From positions 1 through 57,809 of the forward strand of contig NZ_SMLW01000672.1 of assembly GCF_009711405.1 (NCBI RefSeq): a stretch of 57,809 bases of DNA. Direction: 5' to 3'. The stretch's first letter is position 1. The number at the start of each line of letters is the position of its first letter. Position numbers and translations under genes: made by a program. Positions 7,731 to 17,353 of the stretch are shown in pieces. The notes beneath the pieces were generated by a model. The model was not told the DNA's origin, did no database searches, and was given only the letters and a program-made list of their open reading frames with translations. This stretch comes from Fulvivirga kasyanovii (GTDB lineage Bacteria > Bacteroidota > Bacteroidia > Cytophagales > Cyclobacteriaceae).

Positions 7731-10115
7731 TTAAGCACTTATTGCCGCTATCACATCCTTAAGAAGTTCGTTTCCGAAGTCCTTCACCTTCGATTTCAGG
7801 TTCACCTCCACACGAATAGCTTTTAAACCATTTGCCCCTTGCAGTTCTTCCAGCTCAAGGAATTCTACATCACCTGTCAGATAGTCAATAGCCTTAAGAT
7901 ACTCGATGTACTTCATGTACTCCTCTGCCTCTTTCTGCTGCGTATAAACAATAGCTATTTTGCCAGGCTGAGTAAGACGTTCATCAGTTCCTTTAATGTA
8001 AGCTTTATCTATTCGCTTCTTTACTATCTCGTACCTGATATTATAGGCACCATCCACGTCAAAATGCTTCTCATCCTTCCTGAACTTGATCGATAACGGC
8101 TCGCCATGAACCAATATTAATTGAGTAATGTCAAGCTCTTTAGACAACTCCGGTTTAAGCTTTTCTATACTCACCGCTATCTCACATTGGGTGAGCAACT
8201 GCCAGAGCCGGAAGTTTCTCAGATAGAGCTTACTGAATTTCTTATCATCCTTTACCAAAGACTGGCCGAGATAGATATTGTACTCAACGCCGTCGGTTTT
8301 ATACTTCTCAAAATAGTGAGGAAACATTTCCTGGGCACGTTGCTCTACCTGATCCAGGTAGATAGATATGGTTTCGTTAATCCTGGTAAGACTTTCTTCA
8401 AAGTCCTTTCTCTTATCATAAATAACCCCAAGTTTAGGGTCAATCAGCTTTTCATAGTCTTCAATAACTGGTCTGAGCAACTCCTCAGACTCCTTAAAAT
8501 GATTGAAAGTAGGCACTATCTCATTTCGCAGGAACTCCAGCACCCCGGATTCATCGCCGGAGTCGAGGCCTCTGGATATTTTTTTAATTTCAAGATCTAC
8601 CCGGTAATTGATTTCATCGAGTATGGGCATATTCTTATACTCCAATATGGTAGATATCACCTTTTTAACCTGTTTCAGGTTGTTTTTGAGATCCTGCTGA
8701 ATAGCCTTTGCCCTCTCCAGCGATGAATTTCTAATATCAGAAAGACCATAGATCGGGTATACCTCAGGGAAAATAATATCACCCAGTTCAGCTTTTATAC
8801 CCTTTCTCCTGAGGCTCATCAGTTCATAGCCCTCCTCCATAAAGCGCCACTCCACTGTAGGATGGATTGCGGTACACTCTTCCTGGATCAATGCCCTTAC
8901 TTCTGTTTGCATCTCACCCAGTACTCTTTTTACAGCCGCTGTAAACATGGGCAACACGTTTTCTACCTGGGCAGCATTCATAGGATTGAGCTTTCCAGGA
9001 TATGTGGCTCCAAGCTCTAGCATCCCTATAACCTCTCTATCGTGTACCAGAGGAGCAACCACGATGCTCTTTATGCCCTTCTTCAATAAAGCCCGCTCGA
9101 TCGGCCCTTTATTTTCATATTCGCCAAGATCTTCTATAATAACAGGCCTCATTCTTTGATATGCATCCTCATATACTGACCCTTCAAAGCATTCACATGT
9201 CAGGGTTTCCTCACTGTTAGGCATCATAAAACTGCTCCAGTCACTAGCCCCATAGTTGGAGATCACGTTATCGTATGGGTCGATATAGGAAAGACCCATC
9301 TTCATTTCCGGTAGACGGAAAATAGATCTAATTTTTTCCTGAATGGACTGGAAGCTTTCTGCACATGTAACTGCATCTTTCTTTAAGAGGTCATATTTGA
9401 TAGAAGAAAGCATCTCTTCAACAGTGACATCGACAAGTTTAATGATGCCAAATCCTTGAAACTGAAACTTTTCAGGTTTAATATATTTCAGCCAGAGCTC
9501 AGTATTGTAAAGATCATCAAGCAGCTCCCTGATCATTTTTTTATCGATCGGGTCAGGTTCTCCATGACATACAACATCCACAAACTGCGTGTTGAGATTT
9601 ACTTTGAATATTTGCCTTAGCCCTGTTTCTTCATCTGGAACAGATGCCAGCATCGGCCTGTCCATAGCCAAATTAGTACCATAAAACTTATTCAGAATAA
9701 ATATACAAGCCATCATGATCTTGCCGGCCATGAGGTTATCATCAGCAAAATTAACTGTCACATCCTCACGGATATGGTCAAAAGGCATGATCTTGTGATA
9801 ACCAGGAGTAGCAAAAATCCCCTGAAAACTGAAAGGTACAATAGCAGCAGATAGTTCAGACTCAATCATAGCTGGCGGAAAAACCGCGCTCATTAAAAGC
9901 CCGATCAGCCTTTTGTGCTTATCTAGTACCTTCAGGTCGTACACAGGCTCCTTAAGTTCAGGCGCCTCATCAATCATTTTCCGGATCTCATCTGCAGGAT
10001 AGCCGGAAAACAAAGTGTTAGTTTTTAAATTGGCCTCCCAATAATTGATCAGTGATGCCAGGTTAAGCACACTGTCAAAAGGAAAGTCCGCTGGATTTAT
10101 ATTGCAATGAGTCAT
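7731..10115 (-). CDS. Large GAF domain-containing cytoplasmic protein
   Basis: 794 residues with no signal peptide or membrane segment. A GAF-type ligand-binding domain lies at about 250-400 and ends in the typical IVVAPLVHDREVIGMLELG strand pair. The N-terminal 240 residues and the C-terminal 390 (helical, Glu/Lys-rich, with heptad-like stretches) have no family I can name. No kinase, cyclase or phosphodiesterase motif is visible, so it is a sensor or scaffold rather than an obvious enzyme. It lies between the two class III cyclases and is divergent from the second, which makes a link to cyclic-nucleotide signalling plausible but unproven. Confidence 0.8.
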   Translation of the reverse strand: MTHCNINPADFPFDSVLNLASLINYWEANLKTNTLFSGYPADEIRKMIDEAPELKEPVYDLKVLDKHKRLIGLLMSAVFPPAMIESELSAAIVPFSFQGIFATPGYHKIMPFDHIREDVTVNFADDNLMAGKIMMACIFILNKFYGTNLAMDRPMLASVPDEETGLRQIFKVNLNTQFVDVVCHGEPDPIDKKMIRELLDDLYNTELWLKYIKPEKFQFQGFGIIKLVDVTVEEMLSSIKYDLLKKDAVTCAESFQSIQEKIRSIFRLPEMKMGLSYIDPYDNVISNYGASDWSSFMMPNSEETLTCECFEGSVYEDAYQRMRPVIIEDLGEYENKGPIERALLKKGIKSIVVAPLVHDREVIGMLELGATYPGKLNPMNAAQVENVLPMFTAAVKRVLGEMQTEVRALIQEECTAIHPTVEWRFMEEGYELMSLRRKGIKAELGDIIFPEVYPIYGLSDIRNSSLERAKAIQQDLKNNLKQVKKVISTILEYKNMPILDEINYRVDLEIKKISRGLDSGDESGVLEFLRNEIVPTFNHFKESEELLRPVIEDYEKLIDPKLGVIYDKRKDFEESLTRINETISIYLDQVEQRAQEMFPHYFEKYKTDGVEYNIYLGQSLVKDDKKFSKLYLRNFRLWQLLTQCEIAVSIEKLKPELSKELDITQLILVHGEPLSIKFRKDEKHFDVDGAYNIRYEIVKKRIDKAYIKGTDERLTQPGKIAIVYTQQKEAEEYMKYIEYLKAIDYLTGDVEFLELEELQGANGLKAIRVEVNLKSKVKDFGNELLKDVIAAISA

Positions 10116-10349
10116 TTCTCAGGTGTTAGACAATAATTTAAAACGAAATTAAGTTTAAATAGGTTTAGGTTTGGCCCTTTATTAAAATTATCAGGCCCGC
10201 TGGAAGACTGCTAACTCTATACTACTAAGTCGTTTTACCCGGAAATATATTTTACCTACCTGTTGAAAAATTTAAATATCGTGTCTGGCTGAGTAAAATG
10301 AATTACACTGATTTCGCTCAAAATAGAGAATTACTGCTAATTTTATAAG

Positions 10350-11441
10350 GTGAATAAGCTAAAGCTATATATTATTATTCTGCTCTATTGGGTGTTTATC
10401 ATGGGCTTGTCATCGTGGTTTGCACTGGCCAATGTTACCGGGTTTATTGAACTCGCTGATATTGACCTTACTACCCTTCAAAACCCGGTTATAAATTATT
10501 GGGCCTCCCCTTTTCAGATGCTGGAAGCTACGCTATTCGGATTGTTGTTCGGCCTGCTGTTCATTGGCGCTAATGAAATCTCAGAAAAGTTACTGGTGGA
10601 AAAATATAGCTTTGGTAAAGTGATCCTGATTAAGAGCGCAGTTTATTTAGGAGGCTTTTTATTGAGCACCGTTATAGTTTATCTCATTATGAGCCAGTTT
10701 GATTTTTTTCCAAAAAATGCGATCAGGGAAATGAGCCAATTCAAAATAGTTTATTGGATAATTATATTCGCTCTGGTATTCTTGGGCTTTCAAACCCTTC
10801 TGGTGAATTTTGTGATACAAACAATTAAAAAGTTTGGTCTTAATAACCTCATCAATTTCATTAGTGGTAAGTATCAGCACCCGGTAGTAGAAGACCGCAT
10901 CTTTCTGTTTATGGATCTCAAATCTTCAACTACATACGCTGAAATGCTCGGTAATATTAAATACTCTCAGCTCATAAAAGACTGCTTTGATGATATCAAT
11001 CTACTGGTTGATAAATTCAAAGCGGAAATCTACCAATATGTAGGTGATGAGGTAGTGCTTACCTGGAAAACTGACCGTGTGTTACCTACCCTAGAATATA
11101 TTTCTGTTTTTTATGCCTTTAAAGAGGCTCTGGAAAAGCGCAGAAATCATTATATGAAGAAATATGGCGTCGTTCCCGAATTTAAAGCCGGTGTACATGG
11201 CGGCCTGGTAACAGTTGCAGAGATTGGGAACATCAAAAGGGACATTGCTTATCATGGCGATGTACTCAACACTGCATCCAGAATACAATCTATTTGTAAT
11301 GATTATGGTGAGCATTTTCTCATATCCGGGGAGTTACTCAAAAGAACCCGTGCCCTGAACGGATATAGATGCGCTTCCATAGGCCAAATACAACTCAAGG
11401 GAAAGCTTACAAGTATTGACGTTTGCTCTGTGAAGAAATAG
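10350..11441 (+). CDS. Membrane-bound class III adenylate/guanylate cyclase (paralogue)
   Basis: 363 residues starting from GTG. The architecture matches the cyclase at 4921-6048: four membrane helices in the first 155 residues, then a class III catalytic domain. The motifs FLFMDLKSSTTYAEML, YQYVGDEVVLTW and GDVLNTASRIQ supply the two metal Asp residues and the Asn/Arg pair. The catalytic domains of the two proteins are clearly homologous while the membrane halves are much more divergent. They therefore probably respond to different inputs and make the same product (inference). Confidence 0.88.
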   Translation: MNKLKLYIIILLYWVFIMGLSSWFALANVTGFIELADIDLTTLQNPVINYWASPFQMLEATLFGLLFGLLFIGANEISEKLLVEKYSFGKVILIKSAVYLGGFLLSTVIVYLIMSQFDFFPKNAIREMSQFKIVYWIIIFALVFLGFQTLLVNFVIQTIKKFGLNNLINFISGKYQHPVVEDRIFLFMDLKSSTTYAEMLGNIKYSQLIKDCFDDINLLVDKFKAEIYQYVGDEVVLTWKTDRVLPTLEYISVFYAFKEALEKRRNHYMKKYGVVPEFKAGVHGGLVTVAEIGNIKRDIAYHGDVLNTASRIQSICNDYGEHFLISGELLKRTRALNGYRCASIGQIQLKGKLTSIDVCSVKK

Positions 11442-11469
11442 GTTTGCCTTGCCTCATTAATCGGCTTTT

Positions 11470-12234
11470 TTATTCCCCAAGCCATTCCCTAAATATCCCG
11501 GCCTTTTCGCTGCTCACGGTAAGTGACTCGTCAGAGGACATCAGCAATTCTACAAGAAGTTTTCCCTTGTGGTATTTGTGTACGGTTTTAATTGCGGAAA
11601 AATTGATCAGATACTGCCGGTTCGCCCTAAAAAATTTATCTGGATCAAGCTGCAGGCCAAGTTCATCCAAGTTTTTATCCATGAGGTACTTTTTGTCCTG
11701 CAAAGTTACAAGATGAACTACACCATGACGTGTTTGGAAATAGGCAATATTGCTGGCTTCAACCGATACCAGTTTCTCACCCTGCTTTGCCAGGAACCGT
11801 GCTTTATATTTTCTGTCATCCACTTTGATCTTAGAGATCAGCTCATTGAGGTCTGGAAGTTCCCTGTCACTAAAAGCTGACTTCATTTCATGAAACTTTT
11901 GTATGCTTTGCGCCAGGTCCTCTTTCTTTATGGGCTTGAGCAGATAATCAATGCTATTGACTTTAAATGCTTTGAGCATGTATTCGTCAAATGCCGTAGT
12001 AAATATTACGGGACGGGTGATTTTTATATTCTCAAAAATCTGAAAACTCAGCCCGTCGCTAAGCTGAATATCCATAAAAACAAGGTCCGGGGCATTGTGA
12101 TTGTTAAACCATTTGATACTTTCTTCAACACTATCAAGTACTTCCACGATTTCAATGCCAGGCTGTACTTCTTCCAGCACCTTCTGTAACCTTCGAAATG
12201 CCGGAGCTTCGTCTTCTATGATCAGTACTTTCAT
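11470..12234 (-). CDS. LytTR family response regulator
   Basis: 254 residues. The receiver domain spans residues 1-120, with acidic residues IIEDE near the start, phosphoacceptor Asp55 in LVFMDIQLSDG and the DYLLKPI lysine. A LytTR DNA-binding domain follows at about 150-250 (FFRANRQYLINFSAI). It overlaps the stop of the upstream kinase gene by 4 bp (ATGA), so the two form a translationally coupled pair. A divergent TonB-dependent receptor beyond the kinase is a plausible regulatory target. Confidence 0.93.
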   Translation of the reverse strand: MKVLIIEDEAPAFRRLQKVLEEVQPGIEIVEVLDSVEESIKWFNNHNAPDLVFMDIQLSDGLSFQIFENIKITRPVIFTTAFDEYMLKAFKVNSIDYLLKPIKKEDLAQSIQKFHEMKSAFSDRELPDLNELISKIKVDDRKYKARFLAKQGEKLVSVEASNIAYFQTRHGVVHLVTLQDKKYLMDKNLDELGLQLDPDKFFRANRQYLINFSAIKTVHKYHKGKLLVELLMSSDESLTVSSEKAGIFREWLGE

Positions 12235-13271
12235 AATTCTGCTACTAATGGCTGATCCTGCTCATTCACCAAACTGATCAGGGGAACAGCCACCAGATAG
12301 TTGTTCGCCGTGGTGATAATATCAATGTTCTTTTTTCCAAAGTACTCATAGCGCTTTTTAATGTTGGCAAGACCAGTTTTGGTAGACTTTTCGATCACTT
12401 TTTTACTCTGCAAATTGTTTTTAACCACAATGGATCTGCCATTTTCAACATATACTTCTATATGAAGCGGGTAAGCTTTGGAAATTACATTATGCTTAAT
12501 TGCATTTTCAACAAGCATTTGGATGGTAAGTGGCGCTATATGCTTTCTTTGATACTGCTCATCTACTGAAAAGCTTGCTGTCAAATTCTCCGGATAACGC
12601 ATTCGCAGCAGATAAACATAAGCCTGGGCAAATTCGAGCTCATCTTTCAATTGTACCAGCTCTTTTTCCTTGTTTGCCAGTATGTACCGGTAAACTTCAG
12701 ATAGCTTTTGCGTAAACTCCGAGGCAATTTCCTGATCCTCGGCAATTAATGTGGTGAGGGTATTCAGGCTGTTGAATAAAAAGTGAGGGCTCATTTGGTT
12801 TTGCAGCACTTCAAACTGTGTTCTAATCTGTTGGTTTTTCAGTGCTTCATTCAAGCGTATCGTGTTCTTCCATTGCTCAAAGAAATATACATTTTCATAT
12901 ATGGAACCGATAAAAAAGGAAGCCAGAAAATTGATATCCGTATACTTAAAGAAAACAGCCGGATCAGATAATTGAGCCAAAGTCTTCTTACCCAGGATCA
13001 GGCATATGGCGGTATCGCCTACTATCAGGAATATACTTAATGCCACTATGGTAATCAAAATGCGCCTTGGGGTTTGTCTTATGAAAGGAAACTTTTTTCT
13101 GAAATAGATAAAAATCATAAACGCCCCATTCCAGAAAAAGCCGGTTATTAAAGTTGCTGTCAGGAAACGCTCCCATAATGGAGCATCCTCCCCGCGCTTG
13201 ATTACCAGAGTGAGGAACAATGCAAATACCGGTATACCCACCCACCTAAAATACTTTTCCCGAAGTTTCAT
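12231..13271 (-). CDS. LytS/YehU-type sensor histidine kinase
   Basis: 346 residues. Four hydrophobic segments lie in roughly the first 125 residues. The His_kinase H-box follows, with His163 in QMSPHFLFNSLNTL, then an HATPase region whose N-box is QMLVENAIKHN and whose late motif is TGLANIKKRYEYFG. This is the standard membrane partner of LytTR regulators in Bacteroidota. It lacks a separate periplasmic sensor domain, so sensing probably occurs within or near the membrane. Confidence 0.92.
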   Translation of the reverse strand: MKLREKYFRWVGIPVFALFLTLVIKRGEDAPLWERFLTATLITGFFWNGAFMIFIYFRKKFPFIRQTPRRILITIVALSIFLIVGDTAICLILGKKTLAQLSDPAVFFKYTDINFLASFFIGSIYENVYFFEQWKNTIRLNEALKNQQIRTQFEVLQNQMSPHFLFNSLNTLTTLIAEDQEIASEFTQKLSEVYRYILANKEKELVQLKDELEFAQAYVYLLRMRYPENLTASFSVDEQYQRKHIAPLTIQMLVENAIKHNVISKAYPLHIEVYVENGRSIVVKNNLQSKKVIEKSTKTGLANIKKRYEYFGKKNIDIITTANNYLVAVPLISLVNEQDQPLVAEL

Positions 13272-13546
13272 TTAAATAAGAAGAGAGATTAATGCTTTCA
13301 ATTGTAACACAAATTAGTGAAAACATATGAATGCTACGAATTGAATTCAAGGTTAAACCGGAAAATCAGAGTGTGAAAAAGGAAAATAAAGGGTTTAAAC
13401 CAAAACAATGCCTTCTTACCTACCCAAGAGTATTCCACACTCATATTATCGGCACTCAGATCATTATTTCCGGCTTTCAATATGATTAGCATTTACTGGT
13501 GCCCTTCCCACAGCTAAGTTTAACGAAAAATCAAAAAAATACCCCC

Positions 13547-15949
13547 ATGACCAAATTATTGCTATTTACATTCCTGGCACTGCTGATCTCCTATTCAGTT
13601 TTAGCCCAAACACAGGTTATCAAAGGAAAAGTATCAGACTCTCAGGCCGATTACCCGCTTATTGGTGCTACTGTTACAGTGGCAGACTCTGATCCCGTAA
13701 AAGGAGCAGTGACCGATACAGAGGGTTACTTTAAAATAGAGAATGTTCCTGTTGGAAGGCAAACTCTGATCGTACAATATATTGGCTATAAGAGCATTAC
13801 TGTTCCAAATGTGCTGGTTACCGCAGGCAAAGAGATCGTACTGCAACTAAAGCTGGAGGAGTCTGTAGAAAGGCTGGATGAAATTGTGATTACCTCCGAA
13901 GCTGATAAAGACATGCCTCTCAATGAGTTGGCTAAGGTTAGTGCACGCACGTTCAGTCTTGAGGAAGTTACACGCTTTTCGGGGGGTAGGAATGACGTAG
14001 CACGCCTGGCCACTTCATTTGCCGGTGTAAGTGCTCCTGATGATTCACGCAATGACATTGTGGTACGCGGAAACTCACCAGTGGGGCTACTTTGGCGCAT
14101 TGAAGGCATACCTATTGCCACTACCAATCACTTTGCTACTCAGGGAACCACCGGCGGCCCGGTAAATGCCTTGAATACCAACCTGCTCCGGACATCAGAT
14201 TTCCTGACGGGGGCCTTTCCGGCAGAATATGGCAACGCCAATGCAGCAGTCTTCGATGTGAATTTCAGAAATGGTAATAAAGACACTTATGAGTTTACAG
14301 GCCAGCTTAGTGCTTTTAGCGGATTAGAGTTTATGGCCGAAGGGCCATTGAGCAGAAGCAACAATAGTTCTTTCATTGCTTCATATCGCTATGGGATCGC
14401 CAGCCTTGCAGCTACCGGTACCACAGCGGTTCCCTATTACCAGGATTTTTCTTTTAAGGCCCATCTTAGAGAAACAAAAGCAGGCAGGTTCGAAATGTTT
14501 GGATTAGGGGGGTTAAGCAACATTGATTTTAAAGGTGATGAAGTAGAAGACGATGATCTGTTTGCAAATCCGAACGAAGATGCGTATGTAGATAATCAAT
14601 TAGGCATTATCGGTCTCAGTCACCTGATCCGGCTGAACAAAACCACTTTTATAAAAACAGCCATTGGTGCATCAACTAACTTCAATGAATACCAGCAAGA
14701 TAACCTGGTGAAAAATAATGAGGATATACTACTGGAAAAATACCGGGCTGTTGACGCATCAACAAGGGAAAACCGATACACGCTGTCAACTACTTTAAAC
14801 AAAAAATTCAACGCAAGGTGGAGCCTCAAGGCAGGAGCACTAATCGAAAGGTATGACGCCGACTTCTCAGTAACTGACCGTGATAACCGTGCTGATATTC
14901 CGGATAATGACGGTGATGGGATCCCTGACTATTTCATTACGATACGCGATCTAAAAGATGTATACACGCTAAGTCAGATGTTTGCGCAGACCGAGAACAA
15001 ACTCACAGATAACTTAAGCATTACCTTTGGACTTCACAGCCAGTATCTGGATTACACAGATGACTTTATTCTTGAGCCCAGGGCGGCCATTAGCTGGCAA
15101 ATAAGACCCAACCAGCGTTGGAGCTTGGCGTATGGCTTTCACGCTCAAACTGTCCCAACACCGGTTTTATTCTTTGAAGAGGAGATATCACCTGGCACCT
15201 ATGCTCGTACCAATGAAAACCTTGGATTCATCAAAAGTCACCACTATGTATTGGCCTATGACCGAAATCTGAGTGTTGACTGGCGATTAAAAGCTGAGGC
15301 CTATTATCAGAATATTTTTGATGTACCGGTTGAAAGCCAGCCGAGCAGTTACTCTGTACTTAACGAAGGTGCCGACTTTATATTTAATGAAGAAGGTTCG
15401 CTTGTAAATGAGGGCACGGGCACTAACTATGGAGTAGAACTTACAGTGGAAAAATTCTTTAGCCGTGGATACTATTTGTTAATGACCACTTCTCTATATG
15501 AATCAAAATATAAAGGAAGTGATGGAATTGAACGAAATACTGCTTTCAATAATAACCTTGTGGGCAACCTGCTCGTTGGTAAAGAGTGGACGTTTGGTGA
15601 GAGCAATAGAAATGCCCTGACCTTTGACACCAAATTAACCTCTGCAGGGGGCAAGCCGTATACCCCCGTAGACCTTGACGCTACGCGGGAAAATGCAGGC
15701 AGGGAAATCCGCATGGATAACATAGCTTTTTCAGAAAGATACAAAGCCTATTTCAGATGGGATGTAAAGTTCGGAATAAGGCTAAATAGCAAAAACAAAA
15801 ATATATCACATCAGTTTTTTGTAGATCTACAGAATGTGACCAACCGTAAAAATGAATTTGTAAGGAGGTACAATGAAGTGACAGACCAGGTGGACCTGGT
15901 GGAGCAAATAGGTTTCTTCCCTGATGTGATGTACAGGATACAATTTTAA
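13547..15949 (+). CDS. TonB-dependent receptor with carboxypeptidase-like N-terminal domain
   Basis: 800 residues from ATG 13547, which directly precedes a good signal peptide (MTKLLLFTFLALLISYSVLA). An in-frame GTG at 13499 would add a non-signal extension. Residues about 22-110 are a carboxypeptidase-regulatory-like beta domain (VIKGKVSDSQADYPLIGATV), followed by a plug domain (RNDIVVRGNSPVGLLWRIEG) and a beta-barrel ending in a terminal aromatic (DVMYRIQF). It is an outer-membrane importer or surface receptor energised by TonB. No SusD partner is present, so it is not a standard glycan-uptake pair. A LytTR two-component pair is divergently placed. Confidence 0.92.
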   Translation: MTKLLLFTFLALLISYSVLAQTQVIKGKVSDSQADYPLIGATVTVADSDPVKGAVTDTEGYFKIENVPVGRQTLIVQYIGYKSITVPNVLVTAGKEIVLQLKLEESVERLDEIVITSEADKDMPLNELAKVSARTFSLEEVTRFSGGRNDVARLATSFAGVSAPDDSRNDIVVRGNSPVGLLWRIEGIPIATTNHFATQGTTGGPVNALNTNLLRTSDFLTGAFPAEYGNANAAVFDVNFRNGNKDTYEFTGQLSAFSGLEFMAEGPLSRSNNSSFIASYRYGIASLAATGTTAVPYYQDFSFKAHLRETKAGRFEMFGLGGLSNIDFKGDEVEDDDLFANPNEDAYVDNQLGIIGLSHLIRLNKTTFIKTAIGASTNFNEYQQDNLVKNNEDILLEKYRAVDASTRENRYTLSTTLNKKFNARWSLKAGALIERYDADFSVTDRDNRADIPDNDGDGIPDYFITIRDLKDVYTLSQMFAQTENKLTDNLSITFGLHSQYLDYTDDFILEPRAAISWQIRPNQRWSLAYGFHAQTVPTPVLFFEEEISPGTYARTNENLGFIKSHHYVLAYDRNLSVDWRLKAEAYYQNIFDVPVESQPSSYSVLNEGADFIFNEEGSLVNEGTGTNYGVELTVEKFFSRGYYLLMTTSLYESKYKGSDGIERNTAFNNNLVGNLLVGKEWTFGESNRNALTFDTKLTSAGGKPYTPVDLDATRENAGREIRMDNIAFSERYKAYFRWDVKFGIRLNSKNKNISHQFFVDLQNVTNRKNEFVRRYNEVTDQVDLVEQIGFFPDVMYRIQF

Positions 15950-15961
15950 AATGCTATTGCC

Positions 15962-16204
15962 ATGGTAGAAGTGTTTAAAACCAATATTAATGATAAAGTG
16001 GATGCTGAAAGGGTGCTGGTTGCCCTTTCTCACCACTTTCCGTTCGCCACTATAAACTTTGACTTAACCGATGTGGATAACATTCTTAGAATAGAGTGCA
16101 AAAGCTATCTGGTCAACTTTAACAAGTTGATTTCCATGGTCAATGAGATGGGGTTTGAAATAGAGGCGCTTGGAGATTATCAGCCTATACCTCGTTTTTT
16201 CTAA
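15962..16204 (+). CDS. Small conserved-looking hypothetical protein
   Basis: 80 residues beginning 12 bp after the receptor stop, so it is very likely co-transcribed with it. The sequence (MVEVFKTNINDKVDAERVLV, then HHFPFATINFDLTDVDNILRIE) has an alternating beta-alpha-beta character resembling small ferredoxin-like folds. It has no metal-binding CxxC. It has no signal peptide and is presumably cytosolic. Function unknown. Confidence 0.7.
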   Translation: MVEVFKTNINDKVDAERVLVALSHHFPFATINFDLTDVDNILRIECKSYLVNFNKLISMVNEMGFEIEALGDYQPIPRFF

Positions 16205-16253
16205 ACATTTATCTATCTTTTATCTTTAAATTAAAACCAACCGATGAAAACCT

Positions 16254-17288
16254 ATGCTTTGGATATTAGTCGCTGTATTAGTATTTATTCTAATCATCAT
16301 AAGTGTAGGCTCATACCTTTCTGCGCCACGTTATAAAGGCCCTGCTACAGACAACTTTGATGGTAAAAAGTTTAAGAACCCTTCCGGTGCTTCAGCACAA
16401 GGTTTAAAACGAGTGCTCCAATGGCTGATACAACGAGAGCAGGGTCCATGGAAAAAAATAACAGACATAAAATACGGTCAAAAGCCTCCTGAAACCACCC
16501 ATTCAGTCAGAGTAACCTTTATCAATCATTCCTCTTTTCTCATTCAGGTTGATGGCTTTAATATACTTACCGACCCTGTATACAGTGAGCGAGTAAGTCC
16601 ATTTTCCTGGGCAGGCCCACTAAGAATGAGGCCCCCGGGTATCCGCTTTGAAGACTTACCAAATATTGATTATGTCCTGATCAGCCATAATCATTACGAT
16701 CATCTTGATAAAGATACGGTATGCCGGATCATGAGAGTACATCAACCAATTTTTGTAGTTCCCTTAGGTGTGGATAAGTTCATGCAAACTTTAGGTATAC
16801 AAAAAGTTATCAGCCTCGATTGGTGGCAAGAGCTGCCTCTCAACCAAGCTATGAAGGTAGCATCCGTTCCTGCCCAGCATTTCTCCGGCAGAGGCATGCT
16901 GGACCGGGACTGTACACTTTGGTGTGGCTACGTGATCAAAAGGCCTGAGGGTAACATCTACTTTGCCGGCGATACAGGCTACGATCAGTCCATTTTCAAA
17001 GAGATTGGCGAAAGTATGAAACCTGTTAAACTTTCCCTCATACCCATTGGCGCTTATAAACCGGTCTGGTTTATGTCTCCTGTTCATATTTCACCCCGGC
17101 AGGCTGTTCAGGTACATTTAGACGTAAATTCCGAACAAAGTGTAGCTACACATTTCGGCACTTTTCCTTTGGGCGATGACGGACAGCAGGAACCTGTGGA
17201 GGAATTACTTCATGCCTTGGCAGAACAGGGTCTTCTAAATGATAAATTTTGGATATTAAACGAGGGTGAGGGACGAGTACTAAAATAG
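16254..17288 (+). CDS. MBL-fold metallo-hydrolase (UlaG/NAPE-PLD-like), membrane-anchored
   Basis: 344 residues. An N-terminal hydrophobic helix (residues 2-22) is probably a signal anchor. The metallo-beta-lactamase motif is HNHYDH at 145-150, with later ligands in PAQHFSGR, FAGDTGYD and ATHFGTFPLGDD. The pattern TFINHSSFLIQ plus VLISHNHYDHLD is typical of the NAPE-PLD/UlaG-like branch, which cleaves phosphodiester or lactone bonds. A phospholipid-derived substrate is possible but cannot be read from the sequence. It is followed after 65 bp by an ABC ATPase on the same strand. Confidence 0.87.
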   Translation: MLWILVAVLVFILIIISVGSYLSAPRYKGPATDNFDGKKFKNPSGASAQGLKRVLQWLIQREQGPWKKITDIKYGQKPPETTHSVRVTFINHSSFLIQVDGFNILTDPVYSERVSPFSWAGPLRMRPPGIRFEDLPNIDYVLISHNHYDHLDKDTVCRIMRVHQPIFVVPLGVDKFMQTLGIQKVISLDWWQELPLNQAMKVASVPAQHFSGRGMLDRDCTLWCGYVIKRPEGNIYFAGDTGYDQSIFKEIGESMKPVKLSLIPIGAYKPVWFMSPVHISPRQAVQVHLDVNSEQSVATHFGTFPLGDDGQQEPVEELLHALAEQGLLNDKFWILNEGEGRVLK

Positions 17289-17353
17289 ATATGCACTTCG
17301 GGAATCAATACTGTTAATTCAGCTCAATTTGCTTAGTTTTACCTTGTACCCTT

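Noticed and set aside
13370-13442. 7-bp inverted repeat upstream of the TonB receptor as an operator
   Set aside because: Arms are short and 59 bp apart, which is weak evidence, so it is only mentioned in a finding.
16072-16777. Exact DnaA boxes (TGTGGATAA) at 16072-16080 and 16769-16777
   Set aside because: Both lie inside coding sequence of real genes about 700 bp apart, without AT-rich surroundings or further boxes, so they are treated as chance matches.
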